A stretch of DNA of 50,827 nt from Xenococcaceae cyanobacterium MO_188.B32 (GCA_030065635.1 JASJDJ010000022.1:1-50827); one strand, 5' to 3'; counted from the first letter of the stretch, positions 16,856-27,751 are shown. The notes: a model not told the origin generated them from the letters alone. Numbers and translations are program-made.

Positions 16856-17887
16856 ATGTGTGCCGAAAGAACTCTACCCAAATTTGATAATACTTCGATC
16901 GAGATTAGCAAAGAAGAAGGATTGCGCCTTTATGAAGATATGGTTTTAGGACGCTTGTTTGAAGATAAGTGTGCTGAGATGTACTATCGGGGTAGGATGT
17001 TTGGTTTTGTCCATCTCTACAATGGTCAAGAGGCAGTCTCTACAGGGGTAATTAAAGCTATGCGAGCTGATGAAGACTATGTCTGTAGTACCTATCGCGA
17101 TCATGTCCATGCTCTCAGTGCTGGTGTCCCCCCTAGAGAAGTAATGGCAGAGTTGTTTGGTAAAGCAACAGGCTGTAGTAAAGGTCGGGGTGGTTCTATG
17201 CATATGTTCTCTTCAGAACACAATCTCCTGGGGGGATACGCTTTTGTGGCAGAAGGAATTCCTGTAGCTACGGGGGCAGCTTTTCAAACTAAGTATCGAA
17301 GAGATGCCTTAGGTGATACCAGTGCCGACCAGGTAACAGCTTGTTTTTTCGGAGATGGAGCTAGTAACAACGGTCAGTTTTTTGAATGTTTGAATATGGC
17401 TGCTTTGTGGAAACTACCAATTATCTACGTGGTAGAAAATAATAAATGGGCAATTGGCATGGCTCACGATCGAGCAACTTCTCAACCGGAAATTTTTAAA
17501 AAAGCCAGTGTTTTTGGCATGCCTGGGTATGAGGTAGACGGTATGGATGTATTAGCCGTCCGTTCCGTAGCTCAAGAAGCAGTTGCTCGCGCCCGTGCTG
17601 GAGAAGGCCCAACTCTAATTGAAGCTCTTACTTATCGTTTCCGAGGACACTCTCTTGCCGATCCTGATGAGTTGCGATCGCCTGAAGAAAAACAATTTTG
17701 GGCAGAAAGAGACCCTATTACTAAATTTGCTAATTATTTAACCAAGCAAAACCTGGCTACCAAAGAAGAATTAAAAGAAATTGACAACAAAATACAAGCG
17801 CAGATTAATGATGCCGTAGAATTCGCAGAATCTAGTCCAGAACCAGATCCTAGCGAATTACGCCGTTATATTTTTGCTGAAGATTAG
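16856..17887 (+). CDS. pdhA: Pyruvate dehydrogenase E1 component subunit alpha
   Basis: A 343-residue thiamine-diphosphate enzyme subunit. With the beta subunit it decarboxylates pyruvate and passes the acetyl group to the E2 lipoyl domain. The TPP-binding motif runs from GDGASNNGQ (166-174) to VENN (193-196). Other typical blocks are [17 protein letters not shown] and [16 protein letters not shown]. The beta subunit gene is not in the window, as is usual in cyanobacteria. The stop codon is at the edge of a six-unit heptamer repeat that fills the gap to the next gene. Confidence 0.95.
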   Translation: MCAERTLPKFDNTSIEISKEEGLRLYEDMVLGRLFEDKCAEMYYRGRMFGFVHLYNGQEAVSTGVIKAMRADEDYVCSTYRDHVHALSAGVPPREVMAELFGKATGCSKGRGGSMHMFSSEHNLLGGYAFVAEGIPVATGAAFQTKYRRDALGDTSADQVTACFFGDGASNNGQFFECLNMAALWKLPIIYVVENNKWAIGMAHDRATSQPEIFKKASVFGMPGYEVDGMDVLAVRSVAQEAVARARAGEGPTLIEALTYRFRGHSLADPDELRSPEEKQFWAERDPITKFANYLTKQNLATKEELKEIDNKIQAQINDAVEFAESSPEPDPSELRRYIFAED

Positions 17888-17925
17888 TTAATAGCTAACA
17901 GCTATTAGCTATTAGCTATTAGCTT
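17884..17925. repeat. Heptanucleotide tandem repeat, six units, from the pdhA stop
   Basis: Units TTAGTTA, ATAGCTA, ACAGCTA, TTAGCTA, TTAGCTA, TTAGCTT. It begins one base before the pdhA TAG and ends two bases before the convergent gene's stop. It ends in a T-run, so it may also act as a weak terminator. Confidence 0.8.
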
Positions 17926-17927
17926 TT

Positions 17928-18302
17928 TTAGTCTAAATAACCCATTAAAGATGCGGGGTCGTCAATTTCGTTGGAAGCAACGGGACGATTACCCATGATT
18001 GTGTGGGTTTCACTGACATTAAGAGTACTAACAGCAATAGGACGGTGACCAGAAACAGTAATACTACTGCTGATTTTCATGCTACCTTTAGCAATTGGAC
18101 GGTTAGCACCAAGAGAAGAGTAGGTTCCTACCACTTCTAAGTGGCTAGGTTCAATAGGTCTATTATTAGGAAGTAGAGTTCCTTTATTAACAGATAATGC
18201 TAAGGCTTCTCTGCCTTTATTTTCGTTAGAGTCCACTGCGTGTTCTTCTGTATGCTCTTCTGTTGACTGGTTGCCATTGGCTTCTAAATTTTCAACCGTC
18301 AT
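17928..18302 (-). CDS. NRPI-repeat hypothetical protein
   Basis: A 124-residue acidic protein of unknown function. Residues 1-40 are Glu/Asn/His-rich and probably disordered. Residues 41-124 hold four short repeats of 19-20 residues, each marked by (N/H)RP(I/V), at 47-50, 67-70, 86-89 and 105-108. These are followed by Ser/Thr/Val-rich segments and a C-terminus ending DDPASLMGYLD. Alternation of hydrophobic and Ser/Thr residues suggests beta strands, perhaps a small solenoid. I recall similar cyanobacterial hypothetical proteins but no function. It is convergent with pdhA. Confidence 0.6.
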   Translation of the reverse strand: MTVENLEANGNQSTEEHTEEHAVDSNENKGREALALSVNKGTLLPNNRPIEPSHLEVVGTYSSLGANRPIAKGSMKISSSITVSGHRPIAVSTLNVSETHTIMGNRPVASNEIDDPASLMGYLD

Positions 18303-18683
18303 CGGATAATCTCCTCTGCTTGAATAATGTTTAAATGTTTGTACGGATTTGTCGAGCGCTCGGAATTATTAATCTTCTGCTTTTATTTTCTCTTAATAAT
18401 TGCTTTTATTGTGACATTCTAAAGTTTCTACGGCAAGAGTCAAGGGTTGGTTAATTAGTTTATTAGGTGTAAGTAATAAAAATTTCTGATATCGAGGCAA
18501 TATTTGATTTTTACCACTAAGATTATGTCTTAGCTCGATTAAAGTTCCAGATAAACTTAGTCTTATCTAGTTTTGTATTTTACCGATACTCTAATTTGAT
18601 GTTTAGCCAACTTAGGAAAACTTTTCTTTAAGCCGAATAATTAAGGGACTCATGCTTGTCGGCACTTAATCTGTTAAAAAGTT
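18303..18683. other. Gap upstream of the NRPI-repeat gene
   Basis: AT-rich stretch with a 10-bp palindrome CGAGCGCTCG at 18353-18362, which also forms the core of the palindrome at 13787. It must contain the NRPI gene promoter. No gene is seen. Confidence 0.5.
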
Positions 18684-18786
18684 AAGCTCGAACTATCCAA
18701 GCTTCTTTCCAAGGCGATCCGCCTATTTCTAAACCAGCAACGCAACTATTTGCTTGAAGAATAGTTTTTCCCAAGCGCGATCGCCT
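18684..18786 (-). pseudogene. Duplicated 3' end of a tocopherol cyclase gene
   Basis: The complement encodes GKTILQANSCVAGLEIGGSP followed by WKEAWIVRA and a stop. This aligns with the last 31 or so residues of the full tocopherol cyclase gene 500 bases away, at nearly 90% nucleotide identity by eye over about 93 bases. Many of the changes are silent or conservative. Nothing upstream continues the match beyond the HIP1 octamer near 18780, so only the tail is present. It probably came from a diverged paralogue or an old partial duplication. Confidence 0.75.
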
Positions 18787-18832
18787 ATTTGAGATGGAGC
18801 ATCAGTGTTTTTTGCTAAATTTATAACCATAG

Positions 18833-20322
<1,490 letters not shown>

Positions 20323-20407
20323 TTAACTAGCGATCGCTAATCCTCAAAAACAGTTTTGTTTATACTTGTACTCTCTTACTATAAATACATTAAATAAGCG
20401 TATAACA

Positions 20408-21553
20408 ATGAAGCAACGCAAAATTCTGTTTGTCGATCATGCTGCTGTTTTGGGGGGGGCAGAACTTCATTTATTAGATATTGCCACTGCTTATAAGGAA
20501 ACTAGTCGTGTATTTTTATTTACTGATGGAGCTTTTAGACATAAATTAGAAGCTGCTGGAATTAAAGTACGAGTAGCCCAAGCGAACCAATCAATTTTAA
20601 ATGTGCGGGCTTCTTCTGGACTAGAAGCATTTAAAGTACTCCCCAACTTATGGAAGATGGCAGGGCAAGTTGCTTCGGCTGCCCGAGGTTTTGATTTAAT
20701 CCACGCTAATTCGCAAAAGGCTTTTGTTGCCTCTGCTTTAGCTACCTTCAGAGGGAGTCCGCCTGTAGTGTGGCACTTACAAGATATTTTGACTGCCAAG
20801 CATTTTAGTAGTATTAATCGGCGTATTGCAGTTTGGTTGGCTAATAATTGTGCTACTAGGGTGATTGTCAATTCTGAGGCTACAGGTAAGGCGTTTGTTG
20901 CTGCTGGTGGAAGAGAAGAGTTAGTTAGAGTAGTCTACAATGGCTTTGACTCTACTCCCTTCGATCGCATAACTCCAGAACAAGCCCAACAGATACGTAC
21001 CCAATTAGGAATTAAAGATGTTCCTGTAGTGGGCGTGTTTAGCCGTTTATCTTATTGGAAAGGTCAGCATATTCTGTTAGAAGCAATTAGAAAATTGCCA
21101 GAAGTTCATGCCTTGTTAGTGGGAGAGGCACTTTTTGGTGAAGAAGAATATGTTACTGAATTAAAATCTTTAGCTGCCGTACCTGAATTAGCAGGAAGAG
21201 TTCATTGGTTGGGATTTCGGGATGACGTACCTGTTGTGATGAAAGCCTGTGATATTATTGTCCATACTTCTACTGAACCAGAACCCTTTGGTAGAGTTAT
21301 AGTAGAAGGAATGTTAGCACAAAGACCCGTAATTGCCACTGCTGCGGGAGGCGCGATCGAACTTATTGAAGACAGGGTAACTGGTCGTCTTGTCCCTCCT
21401 GGAGATGCAAAAGCTTTAGCTAAAACTATTAAAGAATTATTAGACGATCGTACCACTGCGATCGATTTAGGAAAACAAGGTTATAAACAAGCAAAAACTA
21501 ATTTTTCCTTAGAAACTATCTTAACAACGTTCGATCGAGCTTTACCGAAATAG
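20408..21553 (+). CDS. Glycosyltransferase family 4 protein
   Basis: A 381-residue GT-B fold retaining glycosyltransferase that would transfer a sugar from an activated donor to a lipid-linked or polysaccharide acceptor. I chose the ATG at 20408 (MKQRKILFVDHAAVLGGAE) because the longer frame adds a non-homologous leader. The N-terminal domain has GGAELHLLDIA. The C-terminal donor-binding domain has RLSYWKGQHILLEAI, then STEPEPFGRVIVEGMLAQRP and the EX7E-type segment with GGAIELIEDRVTGRLVPPGD. No sugar-pathway gene is directly adjacent, so the acceptor is unknown. Confidence 0.9.
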   Translation: MKQRKILFVDHAAVLGGAELHLLDIATAYKETSRVFLFTDGAFRHKLEAAGIKVRVAQANQSILNVRASSGLEAFKVLPNLWKMAGQVASAARGFDLIHANSQKAFVASALATFRGSPPVVWHLQDILTAKHFSSINRRIAVWLANNCATRVIVNSEATGKAFVAAGGREELVRVVYNGFDSTPFDRITPEQAQQIRTQLGIKDVPVVGVFSRLSYWKGQHILLEAIRKLPEVHALLVGEALFGEEEYVTELKSLAAVPELAGRVHWLGFRDDVPVVMKACDIIVHTSTEPEPFGRVIVEGMLAQRPVIATAAGGAIELIEDRVTGRLVPPGDAKALAKTIKELLDDRTTAIDLGKQGYKQAKTNFSLETILTTFDRALPK

Positions 21554-21837
21554 ATTATCGATCGGGTTCATATTTTCTTTATATGAATAAAATTGGAGTA
21601 TTCGTATTCTTCCCAAGAAACGGGAGTAATTATTTTAATTTCGTCTTTATTGATATCTAAAAGTTGCATAGGCGATCGCGTTACTCATATCGGACTAGTA
21701 CTGCTACACAGAAGTAATAAGTATAAATTTACAGGATTTTCGATGATTTCAAATGGTAGGTTTATTTAAGCCCATGTCTACTAGTTTGCCATAGCTGGAA
21801 ATTGTTTTACTATAGTTTGACTTATCGTAAAAGTCTA
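21554..21837. other. Gap with a possible gene remnant
   Basis: The minus strand at 21570-21671 reads MQLLDINKDEIKIITPVSWE in about 33 codons before a stop. The VSWEEYE stretch is vaguely like the start of Uma2/DUF820 proteins, but nothing follows. An inverted repeat TTCATAT/ATATGAA lies near 21568-21590. I see no functional gene. Confidence 0.35.
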
Positions 21838-22749
21838 ATGAATCTCCCTATTGTCTATCACCCTGATTATGTTGCCCCGCTACCAGAAGCGCATCGTTTT
21901 CCCATGCCCAAGTTTAAGTTATTGCATGAGTTATTATTAGCAGAGAACATTATTAAACCAGAACAAGTTTACCTTCCCGAGCTACCATCAACAGAATTAA
22001 TCGAGTTAGTCCATACTCCAGATTATGTTAAAGGTTATTGTGAAGGAACACTAGATGCTAAAGCTCAACGTCGCATTGGTTTACCCTGGAGTAGTGCCTT
22101 AGCTAAGCGTACCCGTATAGCTGTAGGGGGGACTATTTTAACAGCTAAATTGGCTTTAAAGCATGGTTGTGCTTGTAATACGGCAGGAGGAACTCATCAT
22201 GCTTTTCCCAGTTACGGTTCGGGGTTTTGTATTTTTAACGATTTGGCGATCGCAGCTAAGACAATCCAAAAACAAGGATTAGTCAACAAAATTTTAATTG
22301 TCGATTTAGATGTCCATCAGGGGGATGGCACAGCCTGGATTTTTCAAAATGACGAGACTGTCTTCACTTTTTCGATGCATTGTGAGGCTAATTTTCCTGG
22401 TAGAAAACAAACCAGCGATTTAGATATTCCTTTACCCGTGGGCTTAGATGACGATGGCTATTTACAAATACTAGCCAAACAATTACCCGATTTACTGACA
22501 GAAGTTAAACCCGACTTAGTTTTGTTTGATGCAGGAGTAGACACTCACGTGAGCGATCGCTTGGGTAAATTGGCGTTAACCAATTGGGGTATTTATCGTC
22601 GAGAAAGGTTAGTTTTGAGTACTTGTCTTGCTGCTGGTTATCCCGTCGCCAGCGTAATTGGTGGTGGTTATAGCAACAACATTCAAGAGTTAGTCTATCG
22701 TCATTCTTTAATTCATCGTGCTGCTGTAGAAGTTTATTTTAGTTGTTAG
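21838..22749 (+). CDS. Histone deacetylase family protein
   Basis: A 303-residue zinc-dependent deacetylase of the arginase/HDAC fold. In bacteria such enzymes remove acetyl groups from small amines or proteins. I chose ATG 21838 (MNLPIVYHPDY) since an upstream TTG adds only an unconserved leader. The active site is clear: GGTHHAF (118-123, the His pair), VDLDVHQGDG (155-164, zinc ligands Asp158 and His160), and DAGVD with Asp235 as the third ligand. Substrate unknown. The stop TAG lies inside a TTAGTTG heptamer repeat. Confidence 0.92.
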   Translation: MNLPIVYHPDYVAPLPEAHRFPMPKFKLLHELLLAENIIKPEQVYLPELPSTELIELVHTPDYVKGYCEGTLDAKAQRRIGLPWSSALAKRTRIAVGGTILTAKLALKHGCACNTAGGTHHAFPSYGSGFCIFNDLAIAAKTIQKQGLVNKILIVDLDVHQGDGTAWIFQNDETVFTFSMHCEANFPGRKQTSDLDIPLPVGLDDDGYLQILAKQLPDLLTEVKPDLVLFDAGVDTHVSDRLGKLALTNWGIYRRERLVLSTCLAAGYPVASVIGGGYSNNIQELVYRHSLIHRAAVEVYFSC

Positions 22750-22759
22750 TTGTTAGTTT
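22739..22759. repeat. Heptanucleotide repeat containing the HDAC-like gene's stop codon
   Basis: Units TTAGTTG, TTAGTTG, TTAGTTT. The TAG at 22747-22749 is part of the second unit. Confidence 0.7.
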
Positions 22760-22774
22760 GGCAACAATTTTGTT

Positions 22775-24103
22775 TTAGACATAATAAAAAGCATTATCCC
22801 AAACGTAATCGATAACTTTTGTGGCACGATCTAGAGGTAATGGGTGTAAATAGTTTTGTTCGTCTTGTTGGAGTAAAGCAACTTCTGTTAATTCTCGATC
22901 GTCTTCTGGGTTTAAATTGACTTTACCTCGGATCGATCGAAGGTTCTTAATTGTCTTATAGATATCAAAATCTATTTTTTTACCTATTTTTTCTTCCGTC
23001 CATACTTCAATGCGATCGTCTAATTCTTCTGAAGTCAGCAAAGTATTACTCGTTAATAAGTGATAGTAGACCAAAATAATCTCTTTGCATTCTTCTTCTT
23101 CTGCTGCATCGATAAGATACTGAAATACTCCAGTATTGTTTGCCATATTACGGAAAAAGAGAGTTTCGGTAATGTTTTTTTGAAATTTAATTTGCTTACT
23201 TTTATAACTAGTATATTGTTTAAAAGCAAATCCACCTAAAGTTATTAGTAAAGAAAGAGTGGTTACGAGTAAAGGAGTTACATCTCTAACTTCTTCTTCT
23301 CTGACTGGAACGACATCCGTGGGTATATCTCCTAAAACTACATAAAGAATAACCCCGATAATTAATAACAGTTGCGGTAAAATCTTTGCTACTAAAGAAA
23401 TACCTGCCCCAATTGCGGGAATACCAAAAAGCAAACGATCTTTCCACGTCATACTCATTTGGACATTAGGAAAAATAAATTCAATATCTAGCTTAGATAA
23501 ATTTTTATAGAGATAAATATAAACACAGCCAGGCTTAAAACTTAGTTCTGACTTAGGAGTAGGCTTATCAGCAAAATGCTTTTCTTCTTTGAATTTAATT
23601 AAAAGTACTACTCGCTCGAAAACATCAATTGTCTTCTCTTTTTTGAACCAAAACTTTTTAATAGTAATATTTTTCCGACCATCTCCCTGACAATAACAAA
23701 GCATTTCGGCAAAATCAGCAAAATCTACTTCTGTTTTTAGATCGAATAAAGAATCGTCTTCTAATGCTCTTCTTAAAACCCCTTTAGATAAAGGATAATA
23801 ATTAGCTTTATTTAAAATAGTAGTAAAATCTTCGAGCAGATTTTGAGTCATTTCTCCTTTGCTTGCTCGATCGTATTTAGTTAAATTAGATCCACTAGCA
23901 TCAGGATCGAAAGGGGTGTAATTATGCTTGATATTTTCTAGATAGCTGTGAAACTTAAAATGATAATAAGCAGCCAAAATTTGACAAAACTCTCTAAATT
24001 GTTCTTTTTCGGTAACAGTTAAGTTATCATCTGACAAACAAAGGTCGATTAGAGCTTGTCGAGTATAAGGAATAAAAGCTTCTCTATCTTGATAAATAGC
24101 CAT
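22775..24103 (-). CDS. TMEM143/DUF3754 family membrane protein
   Basis: A 442-residue protein matching the DUF3754 family, which is shared by cyanobacteria and eukaryotic organelles (TMEM143). Residues 1-230 form a soluble region with the recognisable start REAFIPYTRQALIDLCL and VFERVVLLIKFKEEKHF near 160-176. Two hydrophobic segments follow (about 235-260 and 280-300), then a soluble C-terminal domain. No biochemical function is established for the family. A TTAGTTG heptamer repeat begins directly upstream of the start codon. Transcribed alone. Confidence 0.75.
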   Translation of the reverse strand: MAIYQDREAFIPYTRQALIDLCLSDDNLTVTEKEQFREFCQILAAYYHFKFHSYLENIKHNYTPFDPDASGSNLTKYDRASKGEMTQNLLEDFTTILNKANYYPLSKGVLRRALEDDSLFDLKTEVDFADFAEMLCYCQGDGRKNITIKKFWFKKEKTIDVFERVVLLIKFKEEKHFADKPTPKSELSFKPGCVYIYLYKNLSKLDIEFIFPNVQMSMTWKDRLLFGIPAIGAGISLVAKILPQLLLIIGVILYVVLGDIPTDVVPVREEEVRDVTPLLVTTLSLLITLGGFAFKQYTSYKSKQIKFQKNITETLFFRNMANNTGVFQYLIDAAEEEECKEIILVYYHLLTSNTLLTSEELDDRIEVWTEEKIGKKIDFDIYKTIKNLRSIRGKVNLNPEDDRELTEVALLQQDEQNYLHPLPLDRATKVIDYVWDNAFYYV

Positions 24104-24106
24104 TTT

Positions 24107-24134
24107 TAAGTTGTTAGTTGTTAGTTGTTAGTTG
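24107..24134. repeat. Heptanucleotide tandem repeat
   Basis: Three TTAGTTG units (24114-24134) preceded by a degenerate one, starting four bases before the DUF3754 start codon on the opposite strand. Confidence 0.75.
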
Positions 24135-24285
24135 TTATCAAGAGTATAAATATCTGCTACTAGCTGCGTTGATCTAATCATTCTCCAATTCTATGGCTAT
24201 CTAATATCAATACCATATAATTTCTTAAGCGCGATCGAGAACGAAAATTGTAAAATACGAGCAAATATTTTTATCTTAAATCTTA

Positions 24286-25389
24286 GTGAATTTATCAACA
24301 GAATTTGAACCGACTTCTTTTGACAGAGAAATGATGCAAAGATGTCTGCAATTAGCAGCTAAAGCATCGGGTAAAACATCTCCCAATCCTCTGGTGGGGT
24401 CTGTAGTTGTACGAGGTAAGATAGTTGTTGGGGAAGGATTTCATCCAGAAGTAGGTAAACCCCATGCAGAAGTTTTTGCCCTAAGAGAAGCAGGAGAAAA
24501 AGCACGAGGAGCAACTATTTATGTTAGCTTAGAGCCTTGCAATCACTACGGACGTACTCCTCCCTGCACAGAAGCTTTAATCGCTGCGGGAGTAAGCAAA
24601 GTAATAGTAGGTATGGTAGACCCCGATCCTCGTGTTTCTGGTGGGGGAATAGCCAGATTAAGAGATGCAGGAATAGAAGTAGTTGTAGGAGTAGAAGAAG
24701 CAGCCTGTCGCCAACTAAATGAAGCTTTTATCCATCGCATTTTGTATCGACTTCCTTTTGGTATTCTTAAATATGCGATGACCTTAGATGGAAAAATTGC
24801 TGCTACTTCAGGGCATAGTGCCTGGGTAACGACTAAAGCCTCTCGTCAGAGGGTGCATCAGTTACGGAGTACTTGCGATGCGGTAATTATTGGCGGTAAT
24901 ACCGTCCGTCGTGATAATCCCCAGTTAACTACTCATGGGATCGGCGATCGCAATCCTTTAAGAGTAGTTATGTCTCGTTATCTAGATTTACCAGCAGATT
25001 GTAATTTATGGAATACAGATACTGTACCTACTGTTATCTTTACCCAAAAAGATAGTAACCAGCAGCTACAGCAACAGTTAAAAGATAAAGGAGTAGAAAT
25101 AAGCGAATTAGCTTCTCTCACTCCCAAATTAGTCATGAAACAGTTATACGATCGCGGATTATCTAAAATTTTATGGGAATGTGGGGGAACTCTAGCAGCA
25201 AAAGCGATCGCGGATGGGGTAATTCAGAAAGTAATGGCATTTATTGCCCCTAAAATTATCGGTGGTGAAACTGCCCCTTCTCCTGTTGGCGATTTAAATT
25301 TAACTAAAATGACCGATGCTTTACAGTTGGAGAGAATTAAATTACAGGCGATCGATTCGGATATTTTGATAGAAGGATATTTAAAATGA
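24286..25389 (+). CDS. ribD: Bifunctional riboflavin biosynthesis protein RibD
   Basis: A 367-residue enzyme for steps two and three of riboflavin synthesis. The N-terminal cytidine-deaminase-like domain has the zinc site HAE (60-62) and EPCNHYGRTPPC (Cys85, Cys94), and removes an amino group from the pyrimidinone intermediate. The C-terminal reductase domain begins FGILKYAMTLDGKIAATSGH at about 159 and has IIGGNTVRRDNPQLT. The frame begins at GTG 24286; a later ATG near 24331 is too close to the deaminase core. No FMN riboswitch is seen upstream. Confidence 0.95.
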   Translation: MNLSTEFEPTSFDREMMQRCLQLAAKASGKTSPNPLVGSVVVRGKIVVGEGFHPEVGKPHAEVFALREAGEKARGATIYVSLEPCNHYGRTPPCTEALIAAGVSKVIVGMVDPDPRVSGGGIARLRDAGIEVVVGVEEAACRQLNEAFIHRILYRLPFGILKYAMTLDGKIAATSGHSAWVTTKASRQRVHQLRSTCDAVIIGGNTVRRDNPQLTTHGIGDRNPLRVVMSRYLDLPADCNLWNTDTVPTVIFTQKDSNQQLQQQLKDKGVEISELASLTPKLVMKQLYDRGLSKILWECGGTLAAKAIADGVIQKVMAFIAPKIIGGETAPSPVGDLNLTKMTDALQLERIKLQAIDSDILIEGYLK

Positions 25390-25396
25390 GTTAAAA

Positions 25397-25417
25397 GTTC
25401 GTAGTTCGTAGTTCGGA
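25397..25417. repeat. Heptanucleotide tandem repeat, GTTCGTA type
   Basis: Units GTTCGTA, GTTCGTA, GTTCGGA begin eight bases after the ribD stop. Confidence 0.7.
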
Positions 25418-25428
25418 GTTATTTTTTG

Positions 25429-25456
25429 AACAACTAACAACTAACAACTAACCCCT
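25429..25456. repeat. Heptanucleotide tandem repeat abutting the fetB stop
   Basis: Units AACAACT three times, then AACCCCT. The last unit reaches the first base of the stop codon (complement of TCA at 25456-25458). Confidence 0.75.
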
Positions 25457-26235
25457 CAAGACAAAATCAATTGAGCATCCTCATTAAAAAAACGACGATA
25501 TAAACCTTCCGTTACCAGTACAGTAGAAGTTAAATTAGTTAAGACGATCGCGAATAAAATCAAAATTTGATAGGAAGCAGCATTAAGGGGATCGCTTCCT
25601 GCTAATACTTGACCTGTAAACATTCCTGGTAAGCTAACTAAACCCACTACCATCATGTTATTGAGTGTAGGAATTAAACCAGTACGGATAGCTTCTTGAC
25701 GATAGGTAGTTATAGCTTGATGGGGATTTGCACCCAAACAGAGATGGGTTTCCACTTCTAAACGATTTTGCTTAATTGCATTAGTAAAGCGATCCCCTGC
25801 CAAAGAAGCTCCATTCATGGCATTACCTAATAGCATACCCCCTAAAGGAATTAAATATTGTGGCTCGTACCAATTAGATGGTTGAATAATCAGCAAGATA
25901 GTATAACTAACGCTCAAAGCACTACTCGCCAATAAAGATAGCCAGACAACAGGTAACAAACCCCGAATCTTTTTACTAATGCGATTGCGGGCAACAACTG
26001 CTGCTATGGTAGTCATAACCCCTAAAATTAGTAATACAGACCAAAAAGTATTCAGAGCAAAAATAATCTCTAAAACATAGCCTACTACTAGCAATTGCAG
26101 AATAGAACGCCCTGCACCGAAAATTAACTGTCCTTCTAAACTTAATTTTTGCCAGAGAGAAAGCGCGATCGTCAGTCCAATAAGTCCTAAAGCTAGGGCT
26201 AGATCGATAAAATCAAGCTCGATTAAATTATTCAC
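25456..26235 (-). CDS. fetB: FetB/UPF0014-type ABC transporter permease
   Basis: A 259-residue membrane protein with about seven hydrophobic segments, matching the UPF0014 (FetB/YbbM) family. Characteristic blocks are GAGRSILQLLVVGYVLEIIF, RNRISKKIRGLLPV and LGGMLLGNAMNGASLAGDRF. The conserved LPGMFTGQVLAGSDP near 200-214 is also present. E. coli FetAB has been linked to iron export and oxidative-stress resistance; plant relatives (STAR2/ALS3) to aluminium tolerance. No FetA-like ATPase is adjacent, so its partner must be elsewhere. The metal specificity is unproven. Confidence 0.85.
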   Translation of the reverse strand: MNNLIELDFIDLALALGLIGLTIALSLWQKLSLEGQLIFGAGRSILQLLVVGYVLEIIFALNTFWSVLLILGVMTTIAAVVARNRISKKIRGLLPVVWLSLLASSALSVSYTILLIIQPSNWYEPQYLIPLGGMLLGNAMNGASLAGDRFTNAIKQNRLEVETHLCLGANPHQAITTYRQEAIRTGLIPTLNNMMVVGLVSLPGMFTGQVLAGSDPLNAASYQILILFAIVLTNLTSTVLVTEGLYRRFFNEDAQLILS

Positions 26236-26381
26236 TATGAGTTATTCTTTATCTATATTTGGAGTAATTTTAAAATTCTATTACTTACAGACAAGCGTAA
26301 ATCAAAAACTTCATATGCTAATTGTCTGACCATGCTCTATGATTAAGAGCAAAATTTAATTTTATTGAAAATAATATCTTA

Positions 26382-27524
26382 GTGAGCAGAGTGAAAAAGA
26401 TTCCTCCTGTCGATTTAACCAGACAATATCAAGTCATTAGCGAAGAAGCAACTCAAACTGTTATCGAAATTCTTAATTCTGGTCGTTATATTGGTGGTAC
26501 AGCCGTTACTACTTTTGAGCAAGAATTTGCCAACTATCTCGGTGTAAATAAATGCGTTGGTTGTAATTCTGGTACAGATGCTCTATATATGGCTTTAAGA
26601 GCCTTGGATATCGGGCAAGGAGATGAAGTTATCACTACTCCTTTTACTTTCATTGCTACAGCAGAAGTAATTACCAGAGTAGGTGCAACACCAGTATTTG
26701 TCGATATTGAAGCCGATACTTTTAATTTCGATCTACAACAAGTTTCCGCAGCTATTACCCCTAAAACCAAAGCAATTATTCCCGTACATCTATTTGGACA
26801 ACCAGTAGATATGCAAAGGTTAATGGAAATTGCCCAGGCACATAATCTCTATGTAATTGAAGACTGCGCCCAAGCCACAGGGGCAGAATGGAATGGTCAA
26901 AAAGTTGGTAGCATCGGACATATTGGTTGTTTTAGCTTCTTTCCCACTAAAAATTTAGGTGCTTGTGGTGATGGTGGTGCTTTAACTACTAATGATAAAG
27001 CGATCGCCTCCCAAGTAATAATGTTAAGAGAACACGGTCTAAAAACCCGCTATAGTCACGAGTTAACAGGAATTAATAGCCGTTTGGATAGTATTCAAGC
27101 AGCCCTACTTTCTATTAAACTCCGTTATCTAGATAGTTGGAATCAACAACGACAGCAAGCAGCAGCCTATTATCACCAACTACTACAACCTGTTACTGGG
27201 GTTAAACTTCCTCAAGCTTTAGCAGGTGGTACAAGCGTCTGGAATCAATATACTATTCAAATAAAAGACGATCGACTAGATGGAGAACCACGACGCGATC
27301 GAGTTAGGCAAAAATTAGCAGAAATGGGGGTTATTGCCATGGTTTATTATCCTCTCCCCCTTCATTTACAACCCGTTTATCAGGATTTAGGCTATCGATC
27401 GGGTCAACTACCCGTTGCAGAACAAGCTGCCCGTGAAGTGCTATCTTTACCTATGTTTCCAGGTATTTTAGAGGAAGAACAGGAACAGATAGTTTATAGC
27501 CTCAAAGATTGTCTTTCAACATAA
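26382..27524 (+). CDS. DegT/DnrJ/EryC1/StrS-family aminotransferase
   Basis: A 380-residue PLP-dependent aminotransferase that typically converts a keto-sugar nucleotide to an amino sugar for surface glycans. The PLP lysine is Lys190 in CFSFFPTKNLGACGDGGA. Other family blocks are CNSGTDALYMALRAL (61-75), TTPFTFIATAEVI, PVHLFGQP and EDCAQATGAEW. A GTG at 26382 starts the frame. It is separated by 20 kb from the sugar operon at the right end. Regulation is not evident. Confidence 0.9.
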   Translation: MSRVKKIPPVDLTRQYQVISEEATQTVIEILNSGRYIGGTAVTTFEQEFANYLGVNKCVGCNSGTDALYMALRALDIGQGDEVITTPFTFIATAEVITRVGATPVFVDIEADTFNFDLQQVSAAITPKTKAIIPVHLFGQPVDMQRLMEIAQAHNLYVIEDCAQATGAEWNGQKVGSIGHIGCFSFFPTKNLGACGDGGALTTNDKAIASQVIMLREHGLKTRYSHELTGINSRLDSIQAALLSIKLRYLDSWNQQRQQAAAYYHQLLQPVTGVKLPQALAGGTSVWNQYTIQIKDDRLDGEPRRDRVRQKLAEMGVIAMVYYPLPLHLQPVYQDLGYRSGQLPVAEQAAREVLSLPMFPGILEEEQEQIVYSLKDCLST

Positions 27525-27607
27525 ATTACTAGTTGAGTAAGGGAACAGGGACTCACAATTATGGATTTTTTACATCTAGGAAAAATTAGAAAAAAACAAA
27601 GTTTATT

Positions 27608-27730
27608 TAGGGCTTGCTGAATAAGTCAAAAACTCTTTATTCATAAGGATATGAAGCTGTTTTGAGCTGCGCCCGATGCAAGGTTTTTTAAGAATTTTGG
27701 TCATTTTCTTTGCATTTGGGCACATACAGA
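27608..27730. mobile_element. Probable insertion-sequence end or solo remnant
   Basis: The stretch opens with GGGCTTGCTGAATAAGTC and continues with GAGCTGCGCCCGATGCAAGG and TTTTGGTCATTTTCTTTGCA. I remember this as the non-coding end of a common cyanobacterial insertion sequence or related MITE. There is no transposase frame and no matching opposite end, so it is a scar. This identification is from memory of sequence style only. Confidence 0.4.
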
Positions 27731-27751
27731 CTAATTATTATCATGACTTGT

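Noticed and set aside
21570-21671. Minus-strand 33-codon frame resembling the start of a Uma2 protein
   Set aside because: Too short, with only a weak VSWEEYE similarity; noted as a possible remnant only.
24140-24285. FMN riboswitch before ribD
   Set aside because: None of the conserved FMN-element sequences is present in the short AT-rich leader.
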